From Bacteroidia bacterium (GTDB lineage: Bacteria > Bacteroidota > Bacteroidia > Bacteroidales > Prolixibacteraceae): a DNA stretch of 48,414 nt. Of this stretch, positions 23,888-32,609 are shown in pieces (within the stretch, counting starts at the first letter, position 1; each line of letters begins with the position of its first letter). The stretch is from the NCBI GenBank assembly GCA_026391655.1, contig JAPLDR010000098.1:1-48414 (forward strand), given 5' to 3'. Below the pieces are notes generated by a model. That model ran no database searches and was not told the DNA's origin. It was given only the letters and a program-made list of their open reading frames with translations. A program made the translations under genes and the position numbers.

Positions 23888-24552
23888 TAGTTGCTCAACG
23901 AAAAACAATCCCTGAATTACAGAATATTATTAAAGGTCATAAAAACATTCTCGTACTTGGATGTGGAACATGCGTTACGGTATGTTTGGCAGGAGGTGAA
24001 CGGGAGGTATCCATAATTTCTTCGGCATTGCGGATTGCCTCTAAAAAATTGGGTGAACCCATTAAAGTTAATGAATTAACTATTGAACGCCAATGTGATA
24101 ATGTGTTTATTGAAACTGCTGCAGACGAAATTAAGAAATACGATGCGGTTCTTTCTCTAGGTTGTGGCGCCGGAGTTCAGGCCATTGCAGAACGATACCC
24201 CGATAAGCCTGTTTATGCCGGACTTGACACTGCGTTTTTAGGCATACTCGAATCCAGAGGTGTCTGGACCGAAAAATGTGCCCAGTGTGGCGCTTGCGTC
24301 CTGGCCGATTTTGGCGGTATTTGCCCGGTAACCCGCTGTGCAAAACATATGCTAAACGGACCTTGCGGTGGTTCGCGTGTTGAAAGGTGTGAAATCAGCC
24401 CCAATCAGCCTTGTGCCTGGCAACTCATCTACAAAAGGTTAAAAGATATCGGTGAGGTAGATAAACTGAAGAAAATATACCCGGCAAAAAATTGGAGTAA
24501 AAGTCTTGATGGGGGCAGTCGTACAATCATCCGTGAGGATCACAGGATATAA
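23884..24552 (+). CDS. metV: MetV: methylenetetrahydrofolate reductase C-terminal-type zinc/Fe-S protein
   Basis: This 222-aa protein matches the 'MTHFR C-terminal domain' family that partners MetF in acetogens. The N-terminal Cys motif is C27-C30-C34 (LGCGTCVTVC). The C-terminal Cys-rich part reads EKCAQCGACVLADFGGICPVTRC, followed by LNGPCGGSRVERCE. These would bind 4Fe-4S and zinc centres that hand electrons to the MetF flavin. It is the last gene of the run and overlaps mvhD by ATGA. It also converges with, and overlaps by 13 nt, a minus-strand propeller gene. That metF is the second gene and metV the last of a ten-gene run supports a single assembly. Confidence 0.92.
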   Translation: MIVAQRKTIPELQNIIKGHKNILVLGCGTCVTVCLAGGEREVSIISSALRIASKKLGEPIKVNELTIERQCDNVFIETAADEIKKYDAVLSLGCGAGVQAIAERYPDKPVYAGLDTAFLGILESRGVWTEKCAQCGACVLADFGGICPVTRCAKHMLNGPCGGSRVERCEISPNQPCAWQLIYKRLKDIGEVDKLKKIYPAKNWSKSLDGGSRTIIREDHRI

Positions 24553-25889
24553 TTTAGTTTATAGCATACAAGCTGTTGCATATACCGGAGATACAATTTG
24601 CCATTGGCGATTATTGGAACAGTCCATGCAGGATTTTTTACTTCCACCAGGGCCGACATCATCTCGCCAACCTTTTTAAAACCCGAAGGATCAGGCTTTA
24701 TAAGAAACAGGTTCCCTTTTAAATCCTGACAGATAAGGTATCCGTCAGCAAAGGTTGTTGTTCCCTGACCGATCAGATCAGTACTCCACATCTCTTTGCC
24801 TGTTGACAATTCAAGACATTTAAACTGACCAACATTTCGGGCACTTTCGCCCGAATATCCATAAATATAGCCATCGATCAGGATTGGGTCGGAGTGCTGC
24901 GCCTCCATGACATTGTTTTTCCAAAGAACTGAATATCCACTCTTTGTAACTTTAAGTGCTTCACAACCCATTTTGTATCCCGAGGTATGGAATATAATGT
25001 CGTTATAAACGATTGGCGTAGTCGCATTTACTCCATACTCTGTCGGCCATGGAACCGTCCAAAGCACTTTCCCATCTGAAGGATTAAGGCACGAAAGCCC
25101 TTTGGCATGGTAGATAAGGAGCTTAACTTCATTCTCAATATTCATGGTTATTGAAGCAGCGTAACCAACCTCACCTTCCATTGATTTCCAAAGTAATTCA
25201 CCGGTTACCTTATCGTAAGCGATAACCAGTGCATTTCCACCGCCCTGAACAATGACCATGTTTCCAAAAACAAGAGGTGTTGTCGAAAATCCCCATGAAG
25301 GTTCAACACCACCCACATCTTTTACATTGTTTCGCCAAAGGAGTTTTCCATCTTCGAGTTGCCAGCATACCAAATCACCGCTACGACCAAAAGTGTAAAC
25401 CCTATCCTCGTTAATAAATGGTGTTGCCCGGGAACCAGGACCATGTGCGGTTTCTGCCTTAGCCTCATAAGAACCCGACCAGATCAGTTCCCCGTTATCG
25501 GCGTTAAGGCAAAATACCAGATCATTATTTATGTCCCTGCCCGGAACGATTAACCGGTTCCCCTGAACAACAGGTGTTGACCATGATGCTGTGGACTTGT
25601 CCTGACATAAATAGTTAACTTTCCAAAGTTTTTCAAGGCTTTTCGACCAATCTGTCTGAATGCCTTTTGTCGCGCTTTTTCCTTCAAAGTCAGCGCCTCT
25701 CCAATTTGACCAATCTGCAATTCCTTTTGTAATTGGCGGTATAGCTGCGATTTTAGCCGGAATGTTATCCTGTTTCCCGGTTAATGGCTCACTTCCCATT
25801 ATCATGTTATAGATTTGGTATCCAAAATAACCCGCGATTACCAATACAAATGCAACAGTTATAAGAATAATTTTAAATGATTTCTTCAT
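24540..25889 (-). CDS. Membrane-anchored PQQ-like beta-propeller protein
   Basis: This protein of about 449 aa has an N-terminal hydrophobic anchor (FKIILITVAFVLVIAGYFGY). The rest is a PQQ/BamB-like propeller with repeated W-rich blades: IADWSNWRGADFEGK, GELIWSGSYEAKAE, GKLLWRNNVKDVGG, GELLWKSMEGEV and GKVLWTVPWPTEYG. No dehydrogenase cofactor motif was recognised, so it is more likely a scaffold or binding protein outside the cytoplasmic membrane. I start it at ATG 25889; the frame extends to a GTG at 25898. It has the same fold as the gene at 36202. Confidence 0.85.
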   Translation of the reverse strand: MKKSFKIILITVAFVLVIAGYFGYQIYNMIMGSEPLTGKQDNIPAKIAAIPPITKGIADWSNWRGADFEGKSATKGIQTDWSKSLEKLWKVNYLCQDKSTASWSTPVVQGNRLIVPGRDINNDLVFCLNADNGELIWSGSYEAKAETAHGPGSRATPFINEDRVYTFGRSGDLVCWQLEDGKLLWRNNVKDVGGVEPSWGFSTTPLVFGNMVIVQGGGNALVIAYDKVTGELLWKSMEGEVGYAASITMNIENEVKLLIYHAKGLSCLNPSDGKVLWTVPWPTEYGVNATTPIVYNDIIFHTSGYKMGCEALKVTKSGYSVLWKNNVMEAQHSDPILIDGYIYGYSGESARNVGQFKCLELSTGKEMWSTDLIGQGTTTFADGYLICQDLKGNLFLIKPDPSGFKKVGEMMSALVEVKNPAWTVPIIANGKLYLRYMQQLVCYKLNYIL

Positions 25890-26220
25890 ACAGTTCACTT
25901 AAGAAGGTTGATAATATATTTCAATTTGAGTTTTGCTTCAGCCGGATAAAGTGACTGGATTTATTAGATTAGAACGAATGTAAACACTCAGCGAACAGAA
26001 GCAGAACAAAAATAGTAATACCAAATATATTTAAGGCAATGAAAATGGATAAAAAACGATAATATTAAAGAATAGATTTATTAGCCATACAGTTGATTGG
26101 TAAAAAAGGGCTACTTTTAGAGCTGTTTTTAGCGAAAGAGAGATTATCTAAAACCGAACTGAAATCATTTATTCAGACTTTGCTAAGTGAAATATTTTTG
26201 AACCATATAAAATAGTGACC
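25890..26220. promoter_or_regulatory. Divergent intergenic region
   Basis: This AT-rich region lies between the minus-strand propeller gene and the GH27 gene. TATTTTTG at 26193-26200 fits the -7 consensus for the plus-strand gene, 21 nt before its ATG, with only a poor TTTA candidate at the -33 distance. No other structure was seen. Confidence 0.35.
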
Positions 26221-27432
26221 ATGAAAAAGATTATTCTTGTATTTCTTCTCTTCTTCACCCTTTTTGCTTCAGCACAGAAGTTCCAAAATCTGGCAATGAC
26301 CCCACCAATGGGTTGGAACAGCTGGAATAAATTTCAATGTAATGTAAGCGAAAAACTGATCAGGGAAGCTGCTGATGAATTGGTCTCAACTGGTATGCGC
26401 GATGCCGGGTACCAGTTTGTAGTGATTGACGATTGCTGGCAGGTAGGCCGCGACAGTATGGGATTCATCGTTCCCGATCCGATTAGATTTCCTTCAGGAA
26501 TTAAAGCTTTAGCCGATTATATTCACGCTAAAGGACTGAAATTCGGTATTTATTCGTGTGCTGGGACAAAAACCTGTGCGGGCCGTCCGGGTGGACGTGG
26601 TCATGAATTCCAGGATGCTTATATGTACGCCAAATGGGGAGTTGATTACCTGAAATACGATTGGTGCAGCAGCAACGGGCAGGATCAAAAAGAGTCGTAT
26701 AAACTTATGAGCAGTATGCTTAAAGAAGCCGGTCATCCTATTGTTTTCAGCCTTTGCGAGTGGGGGAGCAGTAAACCCTGGGAATGGGCCGGTGAAGTTG
26801 GTCATTTATGGAGGACTACTGGTGATATTTTCGATTGTTTCGACTGTGAAAAAAAATATGATAGCTGGTCAGCCTGGGGCGTAATGAAAATTCTGGATAT
26901 GCAGAAAGATATGCGTCAATATGCAGGACCGGGTCATTGGAATGACCCCGATATGCTTGAAGTTGGAAACGGTGGAATGACCGAAAACGAAGACCGGGCA
27001 CATTTCTCGATGTGGTGTATGCTTGCTGCGCCATTAATGGCCGGAAACGATTTGAAGAGTATGTCGCCACAAACTCAGGCAATCCTGACAAATGCTGATG
27101 TTATCGCGGTTAACCAGGATGTTTTGGGTGTTCAGGGTTTAAAATATAAATCGGAAGACGGACTCGAAACATGGCTGAAACCATTGAAAGGTGGCGATTG
27201 GGCCCTTTGTTTTTTAAACCGTTCATCTGAATCAAAGATGATTGAATTCGACTGGACGAAAAATGTGGTTTCTGATCCCGTATCAAACCGTAAACTGGAT
27301 GCCTCAGCTGAAGTATTTAAAATCAAGGATCTCTGGACTAAAAAGGAACTCGGGAATACCCAAAAAGCATTAAAAGCCGAAGTGAAATCGCATGATGTGC
27401 TGATGGTCAGACTGAGTCTGTCGAAAAAATAG
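26221..27432 (+). CDS. GH27 alpha-galactosidase, exported
   Basis: This 403-aa enzyme has a signal peptide (residues 3-17, cleavage near SAQK). The GH27 core starts MTPPMGWNSWNKFQC and continues with FVVIDDCWQ and GIYSCAGTKTCAGRPG. The nucleophile motif YLKYDWC has Asp147, and the acid/base motif RTTGDI has Asp202. A beta-sandwich C-terminus follows. It removes alpha-1,6-galactose side chains, for example from galactomannan. That fits the mannanases further downstream, although they are 14 kb away. ATG 26221 is preferred over the in-frame GTG at 26215. Confidence 0.95.
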   Translation: MKKIILVFLLFFTLFASAQKFQNLAMTPPMGWNSWNKFQCNVSEKLIREAADELVSTGMRDAGYQFVVIDDCWQVGRDSMGFIVPDPIRFPSGIKALADYIHAKGLKFGIYSCAGTKTCAGRPGGRGHEFQDAYMYAKWGVDYLKYDWCSSNGQDQKESYKLMSSMLKEAGHPIVFSLCEWGSSKPWEWAGEVGHLWRTTGDIFDCFDCEKKYDSWSAWGVMKILDMQKDMRQYAGPGHWNDPDMLEVGNGGMTENEDRAHFSMWCMLAAPLMAGNDLKSMSPQTQAILTNADVIAVNQDVLGVQGLKYKSEDGLETWLKPLKGGDWALCFLNRSSESKMIEFDWTKNVVSDPVSNRKLDASAEVFKIKDLWTKKELGNTQKALKAEVKSHDVLMVRLSLSKK

Positions 27433-27533
27433 AGTGATTTTACTGTTATTCCTTAGGCGAATCAATGAATATGTTTGAAGTTCTGTTTTTTATTCTCAAC
27501 TTTGTAATTGTTGGTATAATTTAAATCATCATT

Positions 27534-27770
27534 ATGGAAAATCAACTCAAAAATAGAATAACTATCAATCCGGAGATTTGTCATGGCAGACCAACCATTC
27601 GGAATACACGTTATACGGTAGATTTAATACTTGATTTACTTTCATCTGGAATGAGTGAGACCGAAATAATTGACGATTATCCGGCTCTTGAAATAAAGGA
27701 TATTAAAGCATGTTTATCCTTTGCTGCGCAATTATCAAAAGTTAAATCAGTTAATCGGATTGTGGCATGA
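27534..27770 (+). CDS. DUF433 antitoxin-like protein
   Basis: This 78-aa protein has the DUF433 signature: ITINPEICHGRPTIRNTRYTV, then ILDLLSSGMSETEIIDDYPAL and DIKACLSFAA. It is a small winged-helix DNA-binding fold. It overlaps the DUF5615 gene by ATGA, which is the standard arrangement for this toxin-antitoxin pair. It probably binds its partner and autoregulates, although no operator was identified upstream. Confidence 0.92.
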   Translation: MENQLKNRITINPEICHGRPTIRNTRYTVDLILDLLSSGMSETEIIDDYPALEIKDIKACLSFAAQLSKVKSVNRIVA

Positions 27771-28123
27771 AATTTCTGGTGGATGCAAATTTGCCTTTCA
27801 AACTTGCTTTAAATTTGAGAGATAGAGGATTTGATGCTCTTCACACAGATGACTTGCCAAATAAAGAAAGGACTACTGATAATGAGATTCGGAAAGTAGC
27901 AACAGATCAGGATAGAATTGTCATAACAAAAGATTCTGATTTTCTGGATTCCCATCTTATTCAAGGGATTCCCAATAAACTTCTATTCATAACCACTGGA
28001 AATATAATCAATAAGGACTTGCTTAATCTGATAGAAAAATATTTTGAAACGATTGTTCAATTATTTGACATCTATGATATTATTGAGATAAATAACGAAG
28101 AGATTATCGGACATGACAAATAA
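27767..28123 (+). CDS. DUF5615 PIN-like toxin
   Basis: This 118-aa protein has the DUF5615 (Mut7-C/PIN-like) pattern. The N-terminal MKFLVDANLPFKLALNLRDRG contributes the first acidic residue. IVITKDSDFLD contains the second acidic pair, and NKLLFITTGNI is the typical core strand. The family is predicted to have metal-dependent RNase activity, but it is little characterised. It is translationally coupled to the antitoxin-like gene. Its last 11 nt overlap the start of the broken propeller gene. Confidence 0.9.
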   Translation: MKFLVDANLPFKLALNLRDRGFDALHTDDLPNKERTTDNEIRKVATDQDRIVITKDSDFLDSHLIQGIPNKLLFITTGNIINKDLLNLIEKYFETIVQLFDIYDIIEINNEEIIGHDK

Positions 28124-28776
28124 ATCCATCCTTTCGCTTATCCTGTTCTTATTTTGCGCGATTGCAGGTGCTCAAACTGTAACCAAAGACTACAAATTTC
28201 CCGGGCAAAGTGCTCATATTTAATACGGCGACCAATACTTTACTAAAAGAGATTGTCATTCCTACTACAGCCACCAGCACGCACGGACAGTTTCGCCATG
28301 TTCGGATGACCAAAAACAAAACGATCATGGTTGGCCTTATGGCAGAAAAGAAAGTCGTCGAATTCGATCTGGACGGCAAGGAAGTCTGGTCGGTTGATGC
28401 GCCTTCAGTATGGTCTGCAATTCGTTTGCACAATAGCAACACGCTTATTTCGGGCGATGGACAAAGTTATACACGAGAAGTAAACCCAAAAGGTGAAACA
28501 GTCTGGGAACTGACACAAAAAGATGTACCATTTAAATTGTACAATAACCAGACAGCCAACCGGCTTGCCAATGGAAACACGGTAATTTGCAATTGGGTCG
28601 CAGGCAATAAGAACATCGAAGAGTGGGCAGCTACAGTTCAGGTTTTCGAAGTTACACCCGATAAAAAAGTAGTCTGGGCATTATCATCATGGGACAAGCC
28701 CGATTTAGGCCCGAGTACTTCTATCCAATTGCTCGACGAACCCGGAAATCCCGATAACGGCGAGCTTCAGCGATAA
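28113..28776 (+). pseudogene. Truncated, frameshifted beta-propeller gene
   Basis: ATG 28113 opens a clean signal peptide (MTNKSILSLILFLFCAIAGA), but this frame stops at about 28223. The propeller continues in the +1 frame from GKVLIFNTATNTL (about 28204) to the stop at 28776. It includes LDGKEVWSV, GNTLISGDGQ, NGNTVICNWVAG and the ending STSIQLLDEPG. The intact relative at 43237-44199 has the same C-terminal layout (SSIQLLDIPG near the end) and about 100 more residues between signal peptide and matching blades. An internal deletion with a frameshift explains this. A short protein from GTG 28210 would lack a signal peptide. Confidence 0.75.
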
Positions 28777-28905
28777 CTTGCGGTTGCTTTATAAATCAAC
28801 GGATTTTCATTTGATAATCTATGAAATAAATGGTACTAAAAATCTTATCTTTACAAATAAATAGGGAATCGGCTAATATTCATCAACATCAATAATAAGA
28901 CGATT

Positions 28906-29499
28906 ATGAAAAATAAAATTTTGTTGTCACTCATTGTGATATTTGCAATATTAATTTTTGATTGTAATTCTGCCTGGTCTCAAAGCATTAAGGAATATAA
29001 GAAAACGCTGGCTTTTCCCAAGCCAATAATTAATGGCGCTGTTTGGGAAAATACAACTAAAGAAAAGATTTATAATAACTGTATAACAGCACTTCATCTT
29101 CAGGGTTACGAACTTGAACCTCTCATGACCAGCAAGGAAAGTGGCCTGATCATAACAAAACCAGTAAATTACTATCCTCCTTTTTGGCGTCATAATTTGC
29201 TTGGCGGAGAGTACTGTTTAAATGTACTTGTCTATGAGACTGACAATAAAAATCTATCGATTAACATTCAAATAAAAGGAACGAAGATATACGACTATAA
29301 AGTAGGATCAAAAGGAGAATCGACAAGAATAGAAGTTCAGAAAGGAGAAAGCAAACATTATGGTGGCTATAAACAATCTGAAGTGTGGAATGGCCTTACA
29401 GTTAAGATGAGTGAAGACATAGAACAGTTTTTAGTCAAACTGGAGTCAATTCAGGGGAAGGCAATTTCTAAAACTACAATAACCCTTAATTGGGAATAA
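28906..29499 (+). CDS. Exported protein of unknown function
   Basis: This 197-aa protein has a clear signal peptide (hydrophobic residues 5-19, then SAWSQS). The mature part starts near IKEYKKTLAFPKPI, then has a helix NNCITALHLQGYEL and several beta strands (GLIITKPVNYYPP, YCLNVLVYETDN, LSINIQIKGTKIYD). No family is recognised. The layout resembles small alpha/beta periplasmic proteins that average over protein stress or surface contacts, but no function can be assigned. It stands alone between a broken propeller gene and a defence-like ATPase. Confidence 0.7.
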   Translation: MKNKILLSLIVIFAILIFDCNSAWSQSIKEYKKTLAFPKPIINGAVWENTTKEKIYNNCITALHLQGYELEPLMTSKESGLIITKPVNYYPPFWRHNLLGGEYCLNVLVYETDNKNLSINIQIKGTKIYDYKVGSKGESTRIEVQKGESKHYGGYKQSEVWNGLTVKMSEDIEQFLVKLESIQGKAISKTTITLNWE

Positions 29500-29853
29500 A
29501 TTATCCGGCGAAACGAAGACAGTATATTTTATTGCCAGGAAAGTATGTAAATGAAACTTTGTAACCAGTGTGGAACATTTTAGTAGCCAAACCCTTTGGA
29601 TTTCACTTTTCCGTTTAGTTTAAATACGCACCAGCAAATCCTGTCAGGGCTTAGCAGATTAAGAAAATATCAAATAAATAAAATCTCCTTTGATGGTTTG
29701 GGAAAGGGAAACATTATCTTTACATGGTAAACTTGATGGTTGTCAGGCTTATCTCTCCAAATTTCATCAATTAGGTCTGATGTTATCAGATGTATATACG
29801 AGTCGTGCGTCATGCTAAAACGACTGAGTAAACAAGCAATAAAATGAATAATA
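29500..29853. promoter_or_regulatory. Intergenic region upstream of the RloC-like gene
   Basis: There is no convincing coding sequence. A possible promoter is TTTG at 29689-29692 with TATCTTTA at 29715-29722 (22-nt spacing), which would give a leader of about 125 nt before the ATPase start. No repeat or hairpin of note was seen. Confidence 0.3.
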
Positions 29854-32409
29854 ATGACATCAACAACAACAAATAAGAAAGCTATTGTCGATTTCCTATG
29901 GGAATGGGCCGAGAGCCATGGCAGTTGGAGCAAACTACTCATAAATAAGATTGTTGGCTCTGAAAGCAATTTGTCTCCAGTTGACAGACAACTTGTATTC
30001 AATTACTTTCTTCAATCATTAAATCTCCAATCAGGTTTGCCTGCATTGACAACAATTAAACCAACTTACACCCCAACAAGCAAGGTAATAGAGTTAGAAT
30101 CACTTTCAGCCATCACTGGCGTTAATCAACTTGCTAAAAATCAGACAGTCAATTTTGAAAAGAATATTACCATTATTTACGGTGAAAACGGAACTGGCAA
30201 GACAGGTTATAGCAGAATTTTAAAAACACTCGGTTTCAGCTATGACCAGCATAACAATATACTATCAAACATTTTTGTTAAAGCAGAACCGCAAACTGCA
30301 ACTATAAAGTTTAAAGCAAATAACACTGCCAAAACTTTTACCTGGAATGGAGCTAATACAGACCCTGAACTTGAAAACATTTCTGTCTTTAATAGTAATT
30401 GTGTTCAGATTTCACTTTCAGATAGACAGCTAATTGTTTCTCCAATAGGGTTTCACTTATTCAATCTTGTAAGTTCAGAACTAAACGAGCTTACAACCTT
30501 ATTGAATGCTAAAATTTCTTCTCACCCAACAATTCTTCCATGTAAAGAAAACTTAACAGTAGGGACGCCGCAGCAAGCTTTTATTTCGGCACTTACAGGA
30601 TCTTCCTCAGAAATAAAACTTGGTGAAATTTCAACATTCACTCCTGAACATGAAAATGAACTAACTTCAAATCAAGGAGAGTTGGCAAATTTGAACAAGA
30701 TCCTTTTTCAGACTGAAATTCAGAACATGAGGACTGCTATCTCAGAAATTGAAACTTTAATTGGCAAAATTCAGATAGCACAAACGCAATTCTCAGCTGC
30801 AAATTGGCAGACACTGATTGATTTAAATAACAAAATAGCAGAATTAGAGAGTAAAACCCAAACTGGCATTAATGAGTTAGCTGAACAAAACGGAATTGAT
30901 TTTTACAAGACCGAAGAATTTAAATCATTTATTCATGCAGCAGAGAACTATATAAAAATTATTGATAAACAGGAATATCCTAGCACTGAGGATATTTGCG
31001 TTTACTGCTTACAACCTTTGGACAGTTCAGCAAGAGAATTACTCAAAAGTTACCGAATATTGCTCAATGATAAGACTCAAGAGAATCTTAATGAATTGAG
31101 AAAACAAAAATCAATATTAATCAGACAAATTTCCCAGATTGAAACTAATCTAACTTTTCATCAACCAACTTTTGGAGTAGACGAAACTGAAAACCCAATA
31201 CAGCCTTTGGAAATAAAGGAATATAATAAAAATTTAGGGCAGTTAAAAAATACTTTCACTTCTGATACCGTTGCAAAGGATTCTACTTTTAGTTTTGATT
31301 ATCAAAAACATATCAAATTTCTAGCTGACAAGAGAGATTTAATAAATTCTATTCTTTCTCGAAAAAATGATGCTTTAGCTAATCTTGCCAATAAAGAAGC
31401 TGAACTGAAGAAGAAAATAGCTGAGTTGAAGGAACGTAAATTTCTATCTTCAAAAGTTGCCGAAGTAAAAATTGCAGTTGCAAACCATAAAGTAGTTACA
31501 AAACTTACAGAAAATTCAAACAGTTTCAATACAAGTTCTATAAGTCGGAAAACAACGGCCGCTAGAGATGAATTGGTTCAACAGGATTTCAAAGATATTT
31601 TCCAAAAGGAGCTAAAAGCTTTGCGCAAGTCTAATTTGGCAATTGATTTGAACTTTGGAACGGACAGAGGTAATTCAAAGGTGTTCCAAACAATAAGCAG
31701 GCATGCTCTGACAGAAATTCTAAGTGAAGGAGAACAGAAAGCTATTGCAATAGCAGAGTTCTTGACAGAGTTACAGCTTGACAATATCAAAGCTCCTGTA
31801 ATATTTGACGACCCTGTAAACTCACTTGACCATAGGATAATTGATGAGGTTGTAAAAAGACTTATCGAGCTTTCAAAGCAGCGGCAAGTTATTATCTTTA
31901 CTCATAGCATTTTGCTTTTACACAGTTTCATTCAGCAATCCGAGTTAGAGCATAACAAGCAGGCAGGCATTCAATTTATGTTTCATCGAGTTAAGGTAAA
32001 TTTTGGAGTTACTGGTATTTTGGATGAAGTTGAAGAGATAAATTCCTTCTCGTACTATACAAAAAAATTAAACCTTGTTTTACAGACAAAACCTGAAGGT
32101 CAAGATGAAGCTAAAATAGCAGCAGAAGGATATGGTCATCTTCGTTCTGCAATTGAAATTTCTGTTGAAGATGATTTGTTTAAAAGAACAATCAAGCGAT
32201 ACAAAAAAGGAGTTGCATTTCCTTCATTGCTTCGTGTTGATGGTGAAAAGATTGATGCACACAAAGGAAGGTTAAATGACATTTACGAAAAATGTTGTGT
32301 TTATATCATCGGTCACAGTAGTCCTGAGGAATTGGCAACAACTCCGACAATTGCAGAACTGAAAATTGACTTTGAAGAATTTAAAACCATAAGATCGAAT
32401 TTTACATAG
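29854..32409 (+). CDS. RloC-like AAA_13 ATPase with zinc hook (candidate anticodon nuclease)
   Basis: This 851-aa Rad50/SMC-like ATPase has Walker A YGENGTGKTGYSR (G110-K116-T117). Long coiled coils flank a CxxC (CVYC, 382-385), which is the position and form of a zinc hook. The ABC signature is LSEGEQKA (623-630) and Walker B is VIFDDPVNSLD (649-659). The C-terminal part contains LRSAIE (R764 and E768, four apart) with His803 and His821 downstream. In PrrC/RloC an Arg-x3-Glu plus a later His forms the tRNA anticodon nuclease site, so a suicidal anti-phage tRNase is a reasonable inference. It is a solitary gene without restriction-modification partners. A non-nuclease AAA_13 protein is the alternative. 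Confidence 0.75.
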   Translation: MTSTTTNKKAIVDFLWEWAESHGSWSKLLINKIVGSESNLSPVDRQLVFNYFLQSLNLQSGLPALTTIKPTYTPTSKVIELESLSAITGVNQLAKNQTVNFEKNITIIYGENGTGKTGYSRILKTLGFSYDQHNNILSNIFVKAEPQTATIKFKANNTAKTFTWNGANTDPELENISVFNSNCVQISLSDRQLIVSPIGFHLFNLVSSELNELTTLLNAKISSHPTILPCKENLTVGTPQQAFISALTGSSSEIKLGEISTFTPEHENELTSNQGELANLNKILFQTEIQNMRTAISEIETLIGKIQIAQTQFSAANWQTLIDLNNKIAELESKTQTGINELAEQNGIDFYKTEEFKSFIHAAENYIKIIDKQEYPSTEDICVYCLQPLDSSARELLKSYRILLNDKTQENLNELRKQKSILIRQISQIETNLTFHQPTFGVDETENPIQPLEIKEYNKNLGQLKNTFTSDTVAKDSTFSFDYQKHIKFLADKRDLINSILSRKNDALANLANKEAELKKKIAELKERKFLSSKVAEVKIAVANHKVVTKLTENSNSFNTSSISRKTTAARDELVQQDFKDIFQKELKALRKSNLAIDLNFGTDRGNSKVFQTISRHALTEILSEGEQKAIAIAEFLTELQLDNIKAPVIFDDPVNSLDHRIIDEVVKRLIELSKQRQVIIFTHSILLLHSFIQQSELEHNKQAGIQFMFHRVKVNFGVTGILDEVEEINSFSYYTKKLNLVLQTKPEGQDEAKIAAEGYGHLRSAIEISVEDDLFKRTIKRYKKGVAFPSLLRVDGEKIDAHKGRLNDIYEKCCVYIIGHSSPEELATTPTIAELKIDFEEFKTIRSNFT

Positions 32410-32435
32410 TAAATGTGAAAACCATTCAAAAAAAA

Positions 32436-32574
32436 GCACGAACGCACAACAAAGGCTATAACAAATGGCGGGTTTTGGAGTATATTTGAAGCTTTGTCGC
32501 CCGCACAATCATTCGTGCTGGTTGACAGCTAAGTGCCACGCAATCCGCTACTTGTCATGGCCTCAACCGTTATA
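32436..32574. repeat. Structured intergenic element (attC-like in form, unproven)
   Basis: Several complementary pairs lie in 139 nt. TATAAC (32457-32462) pairs with GTTATA (32569-32574), GGTTGA (32520-32525) with TCAACC (32563-32568), and TGACA (32523-32527) with TGTCA (32553-32557). GCGGG (32468-32472) pairs with CCCGC (32500-32504), and GCACGAA (32436-32442) with TTCGTGC (32512-32518). The outer pair brackets the inner ones. Similar structured spacers seem to separate unrelated single genes in Bacteroidota. Integron core sites (RYYYAAC/GTTRRRY) are not matched exactly. Confidence 0.45.
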
Positions 32575-32609
32575 TAACAGCACCCGGACATTAAAAACAG
32601 ACGATAAAA

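Noticed and set aside
32436-32574. Integron attC site
   Set aside because: The core sequences RYYYAAC and GTTRRRY do not match, and no integrase is visible; kept only as a structured element.
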